DNA of 57,771 nucleotides. Source: Phlebiopsis flavidoalba. Taxonomy: Eukaryota; Basidiomycota; Agaricomycetes; Polyporales; Phanerochaetaceae. A program made the position numbers and the translations under genes. Shown here one piece after another: positions 1 through 10,649 of the stretch. The notes beneath the pieces are model-generated. The model saw only the letters and a list, made by a program, of their open reading frames with translations. It was not told the DNA's origin and made no database searches. Within the stretch, counting starts at the first letter, position 1; the number at the start of each line of letters is the position of its first letter. The DNA is taken from positions 1-57,771 of the forward strand of contig JAOCPU010000095.1 of the NCBI GenBank assembly GCA_035772785.1, in the 5' to 3' direction.

Positions 1-1600
1 CCAAAAGGTAATTTCCTCTTAGTCACAACGTACGTGATTGGCGGGCTTCCTCCCCCGCTGACTCATAGACTCTTATGGGCGGAGACCTTCGGCCTCCGCC
101 CCCCGCTGACACACTTCTGTGTGTCAGCGGTGCAACGGGTATATATGCCCAGTGGACTGCGCTGATGAGACTCAAGTCGAAAGCTGCAGGTGCTACAGTC
201 GTAGCACTCACCTTCGCAGTCCCTCTCGTATCTCTATCAGCAACACGTCGCCGCCGCTCGCTTCGCTCGCGTCGACTCCCCCCCCTAAACCCTAAACCCT
301 AAACCCTAAACCCCTAAACCCCTAAACCCTCTCGACGCGTTGACGCGTTGTTTCTGTCCGGTCGGCTGCCCAAGCGCCGACGCTCACCGCGCGTCGACTC
401 CAAGGTCGAAGCGCCTGGTTCGACTTCGCTCTTCCACCATCGGCCGTCGTTTGCAAGCACGACGGCCATCCCTCGCTTGCACAGAGGTCTTTTACGAGGC
501 CTCTGATGGACTCTCTCCCCTTGCCGTCTCTGCCCGTACTCGCCCGCACCCCGTCAAGCCCCCCAGTCCGCCTCGCGCTGCAAGACTTGCGCGCACCACC
601 GGACCTGCGCGCCGACGAGCCCCGACCAAGCAGATTGAAGGCCAGACAACGACAGCAAACGCTACTAGAGCGTTGGGGACGGACGGGGAGGTGTGCTTGG
701 CACACGAACTGGCCTCCTGCGGGACGATGCGAGCTGCTTGGTTTGAGGTACGTCTCCCACGCCCTCCTCGCTGCCTACAGCAATCTGACGACGTTATTGT
801 GCACGTACGAGCGTGCGCGACAAACATCAAACACCTGGTGAGCCTCCCGTTTACTCTTTCGACGTCCCCATCCCCGTCCCTCTCGATGCCCGGGGGGCTC
901 CTGCGCCCTCCATGATATCCCACCCGACCCCAGTCCTTATCAACGACGACGCCTCGGCCCTTGTCGATGCCCCGGGCTCACATCTCCTCGACGCACGAGC
1001 CCCCGCCCTTCCTAATGTGCCAGCCCAAACCCCAGCCCTCGCCGTTCTTGATGCCCCGCCCCGACCTCGCTCGAAGCACACGCACGCGCACGCGCACACG
1101 GGTTTTTCGACGCACATGCACACGGGCACATCCCTTTCGATACACATACGCGCGTCCGCGCCCTCATCTCCCTCGAAGCCCCGGCGTTCTCTCGATGCCC
1201 GCATCCGCGCCCAGCCCACGTCCACATCCGCGTTCCGGTCACCACCCTCCTCACGCTATCACCTACGTCTCTGAACACGCCCTGCCCACGTCTCTCGCGC
1301 CGCACGGCGGTTTATTCCCTTTTCCGATTCCTCAGCCCAAGAAATCCATTCCGCCCGCCTCGACGTCGGAACGAGCCCAAAAGCGCCACGCGGTCGCGCG
1401 TTCGCCACCCATCGTACGTCTGACTATACGCATCGCAGTAGCCGTCACCACCACGTGCACGGCCGCAACTCGGTGAGTGGCGTCTTCACTGGCTAGGCAT
1501 GCCACCATGCTCATGCTGGTGTACATGGTCCGATGGCAATGGTGGGTCCCTGGTACTACACTTGAAGCCAATGTCAGATTGAGTGCACACACTCACTCTT
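1..1600. repeat. GC-rich subtelomere-like low-complexity block
   Basis: This is a GC-rich stretch without a convincing gene. Long overlapping open frames occur on both strands, as expected from composition alone. From about 870 to 1210 the sequence repeats loosely spaced motifs of the type CTCGATGCCC / CTCGACGC followed by C-rich runs, which looks like a decayed minisatellite. CACGCGCACGCG and similar alternating runs lie near 1080-1110. Together with the telomere-like heptamers inside it, the block resembles subtelomeric filler DNA. I infer that from composition and repeats only; no protein family was recognised. Confidence 0.55.
286..335. repeat. Telomere-like (CCCTAAA)n interstitial tract
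   Basis: Six or seven tandem copies of CCCTAAA or CCCCTAAA are directly visible, flanked by C-rich sequence. The complementary unit is TTTAGGG, the heptamer known from many plants, not the TTAGGG common in fungi. The tract lies about 285 bases inside the window edge, so it is interstitial here, or the outermost bases are repeats distal to it. Its C-rich strand reads 5' to 3' from the left edge, the orientation expected if a chromosome end lies to the left. Confidence 0.8.
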
Positions 1601-1969
1601 ATTGAAAGGGTATGAATGTTCTCTTGTGTTGTGTACATGTATTCTACCATATGTAATATGTATTGAACACAATGAAAATGATGATATATGCCTTATAAAC
1701 ATATCAGAGAGTATGCTGGAGGTGCAGGCTATGCTGATACCTATTATATGCAGATATATAACACTCAGAAAAAGTGTGAATTAGTTGAAAAATCACTTAG
1801 GTGTATATTAGCCTCACATTACCCTCAGAGTACCAGATTAACAGAATAGTCTGCAGAAAGTGCAAAAAAGTGACCAATTAGTGGGCTGATAGTGTCAAAT
1901 TAATAGTCAACCTACATCATTTGGACACGATTTCCAGAGGTATTAACACAGTTTCACTAATTCACTAAT
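1601..1969. other. AT-rich non-coding stretch
   Basis: The composition switches abruptly from GC-rich to AT-rich at about 1600. Only very short frames occur and none shows recognisable protein sequence. It ends at the start of the large inverted repeat. Confidence 0.5.
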
Positions 1970-2844
1970 CTATCATGGATCAGTAGTGGTAGCCAGGAAT
2001 GTCAAACATTGGCCATAAGAGTGGCTTAACATTAATCAGACTTGGGGGGCATATTGTCAATGAATGACATTGGGCTTATAATGTCAATGTAGCCTATTGA
2101 AAACATGGTCTAAAATGTTGTTCAATTGATGACAATGCTGTTTATAATGTCATACCTTTTAACATTATGGTCTGGAATGTTGTTAGGGTTATAACATCAT
2201 GGTCTGGAATGTTGTTAGAGTTATAACACTGTTGTCCACAATGTTATAGCTTTTGAAAATATGGTCTGGAATGTTGTTTACTTAATAACATCATTGACCA
2301 TGATGTTATCAACTTTGACAATTTGGTCTGGAATGTTATTCAGTCTATAACATTCTAGTCCACAATGTTGTAGCTTTTAACAAGATGGCCTGAAATGTCA
2401 TTGGGCTGATTAACAATGTGGTCTGGAATGTTATTGGCCTCATTAACAATGCTGTCCACAATGTCAGAGTCTTCAACAATATGGTCTGGAATGTTATTGG
2501 GTTGATTAACAATGCTGTCCACAATGTTATAGTCTTCAACAATATGGTCTGGAATGTTATTGGGTTGATTAACAATGCTGTCCACAATGTTATAGTCTTC
2601 AACAATATGGTCTGGAATGTTATTGGGTTGATTAACAATGTGGTCTGGAATGTCATTGGGATAATTAATAATGTTGCCTATAATATTGTTACTTTTGAAA
2701 GCATAACCTGGAATGTTGTTATCTTTATGACATTGTTGGCCACATTGTTATAGATTATGAAAAATATGGCCCAAATGTTATTCAAAATGAAATGATGCAA
2801 TTGTATTATATATATTATATAACAATGATATACTTTGGTTTTGG

Positions 2845-2884
<40 letters not shown>

Positions 2885-2985
2885 AAATTGCCAATAAATA
2901 AAAGATTGATGTAGCAATATTTTTATTTTATACAAAAATAAGCGCCCATATTTTTTTACATTTATTTAGCTACTAATATGAGCTC
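1970..2985. repeat. Left arm of ~1 kb inverted repeat (foldback)
   Basis: This arm is nearly the exact reverse complement of 3648-4708. The outer ends share CTATCAT followed by CAGTAGTGGTAGCCAGG, and the inner ends share GCGCCCATATTTTTTTACAT. Within the arm, a 30- to 63-base motif containing GGTCTGGAATGTT recurs many times. A poly-A run lies at about 2846-2881, and a poly-T run sits at the mirror position in the other arm. No transposase frame is present. The structure resembles a foldback element or a large inverted duplication; no target duplication was found at its ends. Confidence 0.88.
2418..2645. repeat. 63-bp tandem satellite in foldback arm
   Basis: Three full 63-base units (starting about 2418, 2481 and 2544) plus a partial one are visible. 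Each contains ATGGTCTGGAATGTTATTGG and TTAACAATGCTGTCCACAATG. Because 63 is divisible by three, all frames stay open and give repetitive 21-residue peptides. These are an arithmetic by-product, not a gene. Mirror copies lie in the right arm at about 4020-4200. Confidence 0.9.
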
Positions 2986-3647
2986 ATAATATTTTATCCA
3001 TGATGATTCAGCATCTTTTGTCCTCTGAACCCTTTGAAAACATTATTTGTATTGTGAACCTAAACCCATTCTAATAGGATTTAGCAAATTATATCAGTAA
3101 ATGTTCAAATTGATGTTTATACAAGGTTTATATAAGGATAGCACATATGGAATGTTTTTAACTCCAACAAAGATACATATGTACTGCTTTCAATTGAATA
3201 GAAATATGATGTCCTTGGATAAAAAGCTCTGAAACCAACATATCCTTAGCCACATACAGAAAAGTGTATCCCAATCTAATCCACTCTTATATGATATGCA
3301 GTATACATTTGCTTTCTAAAGACATCTTGACTATAACAGTTTAAGGGAATGAATGAACAAAGAAACAATTGCATAGCCTATGATGTAATGCATTAAGACT
3401 TCACAAAATAGAAATCTATCTTTCCCATTGTCTTTGCATCCTATCTGTATATATACCTCTTTTGATTATATTGCTGAGCTATTCCATAATATTTTCTCAA
3501 AGCCATATACTAAGTTCTATCTGAATAGGTGTTATAAATAGGGTTTGGGTTTAGAACTTGGGTTTAGGGTTTAAACTTCAGAGAGGTCTCTAAAGTGTAC
3601 AAAATATAAAACTTGCTATATATTCACTATGGAATTGTTGTCTATTG
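2986..3647. other. AT-rich spacer of the foldback, with a telomere-like motif
   Basis: This 660-base loop between the inverted arms has no gene. At 3541-3575 it carries a degenerate TTTAGGG-type tract (GGGTTTGGGTTTAG, then GGGTTTAGGGTTT), the same heptamer family as at 286-335. Nothing else is recognisable. Confidence 0.6.
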
Positions 3648-3759
3648 ATATTAGCAACCAAATAAATGTAAAAAATATGGGCGCTTATTTTATATAAAAT
3701 AAAAATATTGCTACATCAATCTCTTATTTATTGGCAATTTGGTTTTTTTTTTTTAGTTT

Positions 3760-3798
<39 letters not shown>

Positions 3799-4708
3799 TA
3801 AAACCAAAGTATATCATTGTTATATATATATATATAATACAATTGCATCATTTCATTTTGAATAACATTTGGGGCCATATTTTCATAATCTATAACAATG
3901 TGGCCAACAATGTCATAAAGATAACAACATTCCAGGTTATGCTTTCAAAAGTAACAATATTATAGGCAACATTATTAATTATCCCAATGACATTCCAGAC
4001 CACATTGTTAATCAACCCAATAACATTCTAGACCATATTGTTGAAGACTATAACATTGTGGACAGCATTGTTAATCAACCCAATAACATTCCAGACCATA
4101 TTGTTGAAGACTATAACATTGTGGACAGCATTGTTAATCAACCCAATAACATTCCAGACCATATTGTTGAAGACTATGACATTGTGGACAGCATTGTTAA
4201 TGAGGCCAATAACATTCCATGACAGCATTGTTAATGAAGCCAATAACATTCCAGACCACATTGTTAATCAGCCCAATGACATTTCAGGCCATCTTGTTAA
4301 AAGCTACAACATTGTGGACTAGAATGTTATAGACTGAATAACATTCCAGACCAAATTGTCAAAGTTGATAACATCATGGTCAATGATGTTATTAAGTAAA
4401 CAACATTCCAGACCATATTTTCAAAAGCTATAACATTGTGGACAACAGTGTTATAACTCTAACAACATTCCAGACCATGATGTTATAACCCTAACAACAT
4501 TCCAGACCATAATGTTAAAAGGTATGACATTATAAACAGCATTGTCATCAATTGAACAACATTTTAGACCATGTTTTCAATAGGCTACATTGACATTATA
4601 AGCCCAATGTCATTCATTGACAATATGCCCCCCAAGTCTGATTAATGTTAAGCCACTCTTATGGCCAATGTTTGACATTCCTGGCTACCACTACTGACAC
4701 TATGATAG
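3648..4708. repeat. Right arm of ~1 kb inverted repeat (foldback)
   Basis: This is the reverse complement of the left arm, including the satellite units, the homopolymer tract (poly-T at about 3742-3795) and the terminal CCTGGCTACCACTACTGAC. Differences from the left arm are small: satellite copy number, homopolymer length and a short deletion near 4219, where a truncated unit repeats. High arm identity implies a fairly recent origin or continued homogenisation. Confidence 0.88.
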
Positions 4709-5070
4709 GGGAGGAAAGAAAGGAGGGGCAGAGCTTGAGAGGTGTGAGAGCGTCGTCCGCGGAGATATATGAAGTGTCATTCAAACTCCGCGCGCTTTCG
4801 TTGAAGGCTCAAACCTTGTCCCTCTGACCCAATCCATGGTTTGCAACCGTTCACCCACCTCTCAAATTGTCGGTCCAGACCACCCTTTTCTCTTGGCCCC
4901 ATGTACGCAACACGGAAACTCTCAAATTTGGCGGATTTTCCATGCGGTCAACCGCGCCGCCGTGACTCACTGTCTCAACCACTCCAACTGCAACCTTACT
5001 CCCATCTCCCACCCGCCAAAGCACTCAGATCTAGCCTACGACGTACGTTGTTGAGCGACGGGAACTATCT

Positions 5071-5682
5071 ATGCCAGCACCTCAAGACATTACAAGCATT
5101 GACGAAGCAATGCTTGCATTGGGTCGCGCGCGTGGGGCTTGGGCTCGCGCAACGCCAGATTTAGCCGCTTCGATCGCTGCAACTCGAGAGTTCATGCTTC
5201 AGTACGATGTCTGGACAGGACCAGATCGGTCGCAAATGGTGGGGGAGGCTTTGGTAGTGAGAGAAAAAGGCAAACCTACACGTACTGTGAGTTCCCTTGC
5301 ATGTCCTGGCGTGGTTCGGCATGGGTTACTAAGCTCAGTGAAGGTGCCTCTTGGTCATGACGCGGACGAACGCATGCGAAGATTTTACGTGAGCCGTTGG
5401 GCCTCTGTCCTATCTCTCTATGATGACCCAGCACTAGAGGGTCTCATGGATCCAGAGATACGCGACATGCTCAAGGACTCTATCACAGGTCTCAATGATC
5501 TCTACAATGTCACGGTCGCGCAGCAGGTGAGTGAGCTAGTAATGATCTTTATTTGGTTTTGCTAACGGCTTCTGATTCATTGACAGCTTGTCGACCCCGA
5601 CACTGAGGATCCCACTGTGATTGCTACATATCCGGTCACAGGGATCATTCTCGACAACGAGCCCGACGCCGCAGGCCGCTGA
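5071..5682 (+). CDS. Hypothetical orphan protein, two exons
   Basis: Exon 1 (5071-5526) encodes about 152 residues beginning MPAPQDITSIDEAML. A clean intron follows at 5527-5586 (GTGAGT...GCTAACG...GACAG, 60 nt), and exon 2 ends at TGA 5680-5682. The total is about 183 residues. The sequence is soluble and mildly acidic with no signal peptide or membrane segment, and I do not recognise a family. After the stop, another frame continues from 5681 for about 30 acidic residues ending ATAEGHAHS (to about 5779). Since exon 2 can also be read in that frame from about 5630, a one-base indel may truncate the native C-terminus. It is the only well-formed gene in the left 17 kb, and it starts about 360 bases beyond the foldback element. 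Confidence 0.6.
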
Positions 5683-5782
5683 TGACGTCCCAGATACAGA
5701 CCTCGCAACGCTACTGGAGGATTTTGCGCTTGACTCTGAGACTCACGCGGCTACGGCAGAAGGCCATGCTCACTCCTGAGCA

Positions 5783-7950
5783 TTCAACATATGTATCTAT
5801 ATAGATGTCTGTATTCTGTAGTCTACATAATGTACATGTTTTGGATATCTTGATCATGGTCTGTGTCCTTATTCATGCACAGTCTGAGTTGAACATGCAC
5901 AGTCTGAGTTCTCGAAGCTGCCACTTTGAACCTGTCAGGTAACCTGTGGCGATAGGTACCTGATCTGTGGGTACAGGTGACCTGTGCGGCGCTACCTGTG
6001 GCGGCTACGAGTTGCCTTTTTGGGGTCGCGAAACCTGCAGGTGCGGGTACGGGTTGACCTGCAGGTGGACTCGTGAAGAACTTTAACATGAACCAGCTAA
6101 CATTTGTCATCAGCAATAGTTTCGATGCACTTCTCAGATAGGATATATCCTTCCGCATCTCACACGGATATTTGAAAACATCTTATCAGTAGTCCATTTA
6201 TCGACTTGCAAAGTGTTGAATTGTTCCTGGAACGTTGCAAACAACGCATCCCAACTCTGGTCTTGATCACCTACGGTGACAATTCACCTATGCCCAGATC
6301 TAAATCAAGGTCACTGTCGAGGTCACTGTCGAAGATGCATAATTGAAGAAGAATTGCCACACCAAATTTGATTTGGTGATACCACACTATGTCACTCTTT
6401 GTGTTTCCACTGTCATTACAATCTAAGCCATGCACATCCTGGGTAACAAAGTGCCCCACTTGGGCTGCCCAGGTCTTGCATCTCATATACTCATTCAGCT
6501 CACTTATTCTATCCTCTCACTCCTTTTTGTTCAATTGATCTTCCTTGCTACCCTAGTTTTAGTTTGTTGTCTGTATGTGTGGTTAGTGTTGTACCCAGTA
6601 AGCACTGTCACCATGTCTGCTTAGTTTAACTCTTTGTTGTTTCCCGCTGTCACACATAATCCTCAATGCATCTATGTTATTGCTTCAAATGAGAACGCAA
6701 TCGCAACAATAGCTCTTGCATAATATCTCAACATATTTTAACCCTTGACCAGCCCCAAAGAGCATGAAGCTCTGAAGAAAGTGTTTTGCTGAGTAAGCTC
6801 AGCCTTCCGATTAGCAGGCGCTGTTTTCAGCTGCTGGAGGGTGTTTGGACTGTGCTCAAGGATGGCTTTATTTTCTCGCCCAATTTTAGCTGCGGCATGC
6901 TGTATAGACAGCTGGAAATCACCTCGGATTGGTCAATTGGCCCTTGTGTGCATCATTAAGCGTATGCTGTCCACTAAACAAGGCAGGTCAGTATTCTCAT
7001 GTATTAGATAGACCAACGGACTCTAGTTTGAGTTCTGGAACAGATAATACACATAGGAGATAGTTGGCAGACCGCTTCAGATGCCGTGCTTGAGCTCGGG
7101 ATGTGCAGAAGCTCAGTGGCATGGTGGTACTTATCCAGGTATATGCTGCGCATTCGTTGGGTGGCAGCGGGGTCAAAAAAACATCCTCTCAGCAAATATG
7201 GTTTCCTCTTAATGATAGGCAGGGGTAAGGGTAACCCTCGAGGGTCAAGGGTAAGGGTCCAGAGGGTAAGGGTAAGGGTCGGCAAAATTGGACCCTTGAA
7301 CCCTTTGAGCTGGGAAGGGTACAGTAGACCTATTAGTGATATATAGTTATTGGTTTGGTAATGTATTTCTGACATCCTTTCATGTCTTTAAAGCACATTA
7401 TAAGTGTGTATAAGCTCTTAACACTTTGTTATATATGCTCTAACATTGTATACAGCTAAGGGTCTGCAGCCAAACCCTTACTCTTACCCTTGGTGGAGGG
7501 TAAGGATTTAGAAAGGTAAAGGTAAGGGTCCAGAAAAAAAAAGGGGTGTTTACCCTCGCCAATCACTATTTCCTCTGACCTGCGTAAAGTTTTCATTGTT
7601 ATTGATAGCCTCAATCTACATGTCTAGGGCGTCACTCACCGGAAGTCCTGACAATGCTTCGAATATCTGCATTCACGTTATAGATGACCCCAAGTGGCCC
7701 CAGCACCCTGAACAGCGCTATGGACCTATCTAAACTATGTGCAAGCTAGATAGGAAGAGTACAGGAGATACTGATAGTATACAAACATATCCGGCTTCAG
7801 CTTTCCAGTCAGCCTCCCATTTTGCGCCTTCAGAGCACGCAGGATGTTTCCAGCATGCTTCTTAGAGCTAAGCACACAGTAGATAATCCTATATATATTA
7901 TGGAACGGAATAAGGCCTCATTCCGCGCTTCGAAGCGCAAGATCTGATGG
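5783..7950. other. Intergenic region with degenerate G-rich and CCTG-rich repeats
   Basis: No convincing gene was seen. At about 5850-6075 short words ACCTGTGG, GGTACAGGT and ACCTGCAGG recur, and CATGCACAGTCTGAGTT is present twice in a row. At 7205-7330 and 7470-7545 arrays of AGGGTAAGGGT recur on the plus strand, with a few inverted copies (ACCCTT, ACCCTTAC). The remainder is unremarkable mixed-composition DNA. Confidence 0.45.
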
Positions 7951-7954
7951 CAAT

Positions 7955-8430
7955 CCTTACTTAGTCATTGAAGCGTAATCCAAATATGGGCAATTTGATT
8001 CGAAGCGCAGCTGACTAATTGAAGCACGATCCAAATACTGTAGTTTTACGACCGTACCGGATAGGGGTGTGACCGTGACACAATCAAACCGTACCGGATG
8101 AGCGGCGGCGGCCGCTGTGACGTGTGATACCTACCGCTATTTGGCAGGGGGAGGATGAAGCGCCGAAGGCGCGGCAAAATTTTGGCGTACATTCCGCCGG
8201 TCCCAGAGGGGGTGTGTCACAAACCGGATGAGCCCCTCGGTGACGCGTGACAGTCTGCGTTTACCGTTGCGGTGGAAGGGGTCCGTGACGCGTGACATCC
8301 TGTGCGGTCGAAAACCTACAGTATAGGCAATTTGATTTAAAGCACAGCTGACTAATTGAAGCGTGACTCAATATGAACAATTTGATTTGAAGCGCAGCTG
8401 ACTAATTAAAGCGCAGCCTAATTAGGTCAA
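7955..8430. repeat. ~50-bp satellite interrupted by a MITE
   Basis: Units of the form CAATTTGATTCGAAGCGCAG, then CTGACTAATTGAAGC, then CCAAATATGGG recur with a period of about 50 bases at 7955-8037 and 8322-8430. The two blocks are one array split by a GC-richer insertion at 8038-8321. AAGCGCAG and GCGCTTCGAAGCGC palindromes are frequent. No coding potential. Confidence 0.8.
8038..8321. mobile_element. 284-bp MITE with CTGTAG termini and TA target duplication
   Basis: The ends are inverted repeats: the left reads CTGTAGTTTTACGACCG and the reverse complement of the right reads CTGTAGGTTTTCGACCG, continuing imperfectly for about 25 bases. The uninterrupted satellite unit reads CCAAATATGGGCAA; at the insertion it reads CCAAATA, element, TATAGGCAA, so TA has been duplicated. 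A TA duplication and short terminal repeats fit a non-autonomous Tc1/mariner-like element (family knowledge). The interior is GC-rich, has direct repeats of GTGACGCGTGACA and ACCGTACCGGAT, and encodes nothing. Confidence 0.8.
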
Positions 8431-8439
8431 CATATCAGC

Positions 8440-9640
8440 CATATAAACTATTGACTAATTAAGCTGATATTGCTAAACAAAGACAACATCTATAGCACTG
8501 ACAATAGAGTTATTGAAGAGCATTCAAGAGAGAAAAATGAATATTTAAATGAATTATAAATCGAATTGTTTAATTATTTTACAGAAGAAAATCTTGCCTC
8601 TTGCAATAATAATATTTAAACGTATAATAAATGAATTGTTTAATCATTTTACAAATTGAGAGGTGGCCCTCTTTCATTTTAATAATATTTGAATAAATTG
8701 TTAATGAATTATATGTTGATTTTGATATGAACCAAGAGTTTTTTTTCAGTGCCATGACTCAATTCAATAACATTGTACTTGAATTGATATATGACATTTC
8801 ATATCATATTGTTGTTAGCACTATAGTTGATGTTGTTATAGTTGGTGTAGCTAGTGCCATTGATATCATTAGTATTAATGATGCTGTTGTAAGAGTAATT
8901 GATAGAATCAAAGTGGTCAGTATTATTAATATTGTTATGAGAGTAGTTGGCAAAAGTGGGTTAGTTGATATCATTTGTGTTGTTGATATTGTTGTGAAAG
9001 TGTTTGGTAGAGTTAATGTAGTTGGTATGATTTGTGTTATTGATATGGTTAGTAATATTATAGATATTGTTATTATTATTGATAGCAGTAGTATTGTAGA
9101 GATTGTAATTGTTGTTGTTATTGTTTGTTATTGTTATTGCAATTTTATTTGGTATTGAAGCTAGTTTGAATTGTTGAAGTTTATATGTTTGGCAAATTTA
9201 TAATAGATTGTATCATTTTGGGTAGAGCTGTTATTATTTAGTTTGCATTGTTTGTAATGTTTGTATTATTTGGATCATTGCCATTGGTGTCATTGTGATG
9301 AATTTGATTGTTTTCAGGTAATTGTTTATATTATGTTTGTTATATTTATTAGATTGATATTGTTTTTGTTATTTGGGTAATTTTAAGTTAGTTTGAGTTG
9401 CATTTAGTAAAGTTTTGTTGTTGTTTAAGTCATGTTTTTGTTTAATGTGAGCACCTCATAGTCCATTTTGGAAACTTCTGATATTACTTGCCTTCTTTTT
9501 AACTTTGCAGCCAAGGCCAACAAGAATACTGCTAAACAAGGTGGTGAACCACATACACAAACAGATGTACTAATACTTACCTCTATGCAGTCCATTCCTA
9601 TTGTACTACATTAGGTTGCAATGGCAGCTATCCTTGAGCC
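8440..9640. other. AT-rich low-complexity DNA
   Basis: Highly AT-rich. Between 8740 and 9420 it is dominated by irregular GTT/ATT/GAT trinucleotide runs, which hold one frame open at 8727-9158 as a valine/isoleucine-rich string. I regard this as low-complexity DNA, not a membrane protein. Confidence 0.5.
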
Positions 9641-9649
9641 CTCGCCTAA

Positions 9650-9700
9650 CTTGCACCTGTACCTGTACTTGCACCTGCACCTGCACCTGCACACACCATG
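9650..9700. repeat. (CACCTG)n hexanucleotide microsatellite
   Basis: About eight copies of CACCTG with some CTGTAC variants are directly visible. The repeat leads into a frame reading Ala-Pro repeats and then MANFAIAAS at about 9698, so it may once have been part of a coding linker. Confidence 0.85.
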
Positions 9701-10240
9701 GCCAACTTCGCCATAGCTGCCAGTCTTGCTTTGCTAGCGGAGCAGTCCGTTGTCCCCATCTTATATTTGAAAAATACCAGTGCCATGGACATTCTCTTCT
9801 CTTTTGACAAGGGCAACCTGTCTGACCCTGAGTAGAAACAGGTCTGCCAGCTGTGCAGATAAAACTTCTCTTCTCTTTCTTTTTCAATATTTTTTGATAT
9901 GGTATTAGACAGCAGAAAGAGGAGGTGGATCCTAAAGAGTGGACACAATCCGGAAAATTCCACGAGTTCAGCATTAGGACCAGCAATACTGCGTTGTTTT
10001 ATCATGCCGTTAGCCGGCATCGAAAAGCATACACTAAAGCCATTTGTACCCACAATACCTTTTGGGACTAATTCATGCCCTACGTAGAAGGTACAACGCT
10101 GCTGGCGGTTGCGCAAGGTGCAGCGTTATCTATATTGCCGTTCACCGACACTAACTTCACCAACACTCTCATCAAGCTCTTCACTGCAACTGGCCTCATT
10201 AGTCTATTCTGCATAATTTGCCAAATACATGCTAATGACT
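9690..10240 (+). pseudogene. Decayed coding relic, unidentified
   Basis: The plus strand reads as protein-like sequence with several stops. From about 9698 one stretch includes DILFSFDKGNLSDPE, then stops, then KQVCQLCR. After about 80 bases, which may hold an intron relic, another stretch includes EWTQSGKFHEF and HAVSRHRKAYTKAI, then a stop, then VEGTTLLAVAQG. The composition is coding-like compared with the surrounding AT-rich DNA, and the CxxC pattern hints at a zinc-binding or transposon protein. The family is not recognised. Confidence 0.4.
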
Positions 10241-10249
10241 AGCTTCCTG

Positions 10250-10640
10250 GTTTAGCCCCTTATTATAGTCGACAGCCAAAAATTCTCCAGCTTGTTCTGG
10301 CCCCTCCGAGGCAACCTATAATTCTGAGAAAGCTTGACTTTATGGAACTTTGATTTAGAAAGCTCATATGAGTGCAATGTCAATGGATGGTACAAGTAAT
10401 ATACGCACAAGTGATTCTTCACTCTATCTTCATCTATCTTGTTTCAAGATGGCTACATTTTGGATCAAGATAACAATACTTATAGATTTTGGAATCTCTA
10501 TACTTTTCTCACTGTCACATCTATTTGGCTACAGCTGCAGTGTTTCCAATAGATGTTTTTTTATGCAAGAGTTAATTCAAATTTCTTTTTTGAATTTTAG
10601 CTGGATTTTGCAGAGAGTGCCAAGTATGCCAGATTATTAT
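10250..10640. other. AT-rich region with weak coding-like fragments
   Basis: Short plus-strand stretches look protein-like (for example ILFQDGYILDQDNNTYRFWN at about 10435-10495) but are interrupted by stops. No gene model can be supported. Confidence 0.3.
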
Positions 10641-10649
10641 ACAGGCACT

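Noticed and set aside
340..1476. Several long GC-rich frames near the left edge
   Set aside because: They overlap on both strands, the composition is low in complexity, and no splice or domain features are present.
2345..2753. Repetitive frames on both strands translating to 21-residue repeats
   Set aside because: The 63-bp satellite keeps every frame open. The mirror copies in the other arm do the same, so this is a repeat and not a gene.
8727..9158. Open frame of 143 residues rich in Val/Ile, resembling a membrane protein
   Set aside because: It is produced by irregular GTT/ATT/GAT trinucleotide runs in AT-rich DNA. There is no start context, domain or homologous pattern, and the low complexity continues beyond the frame.
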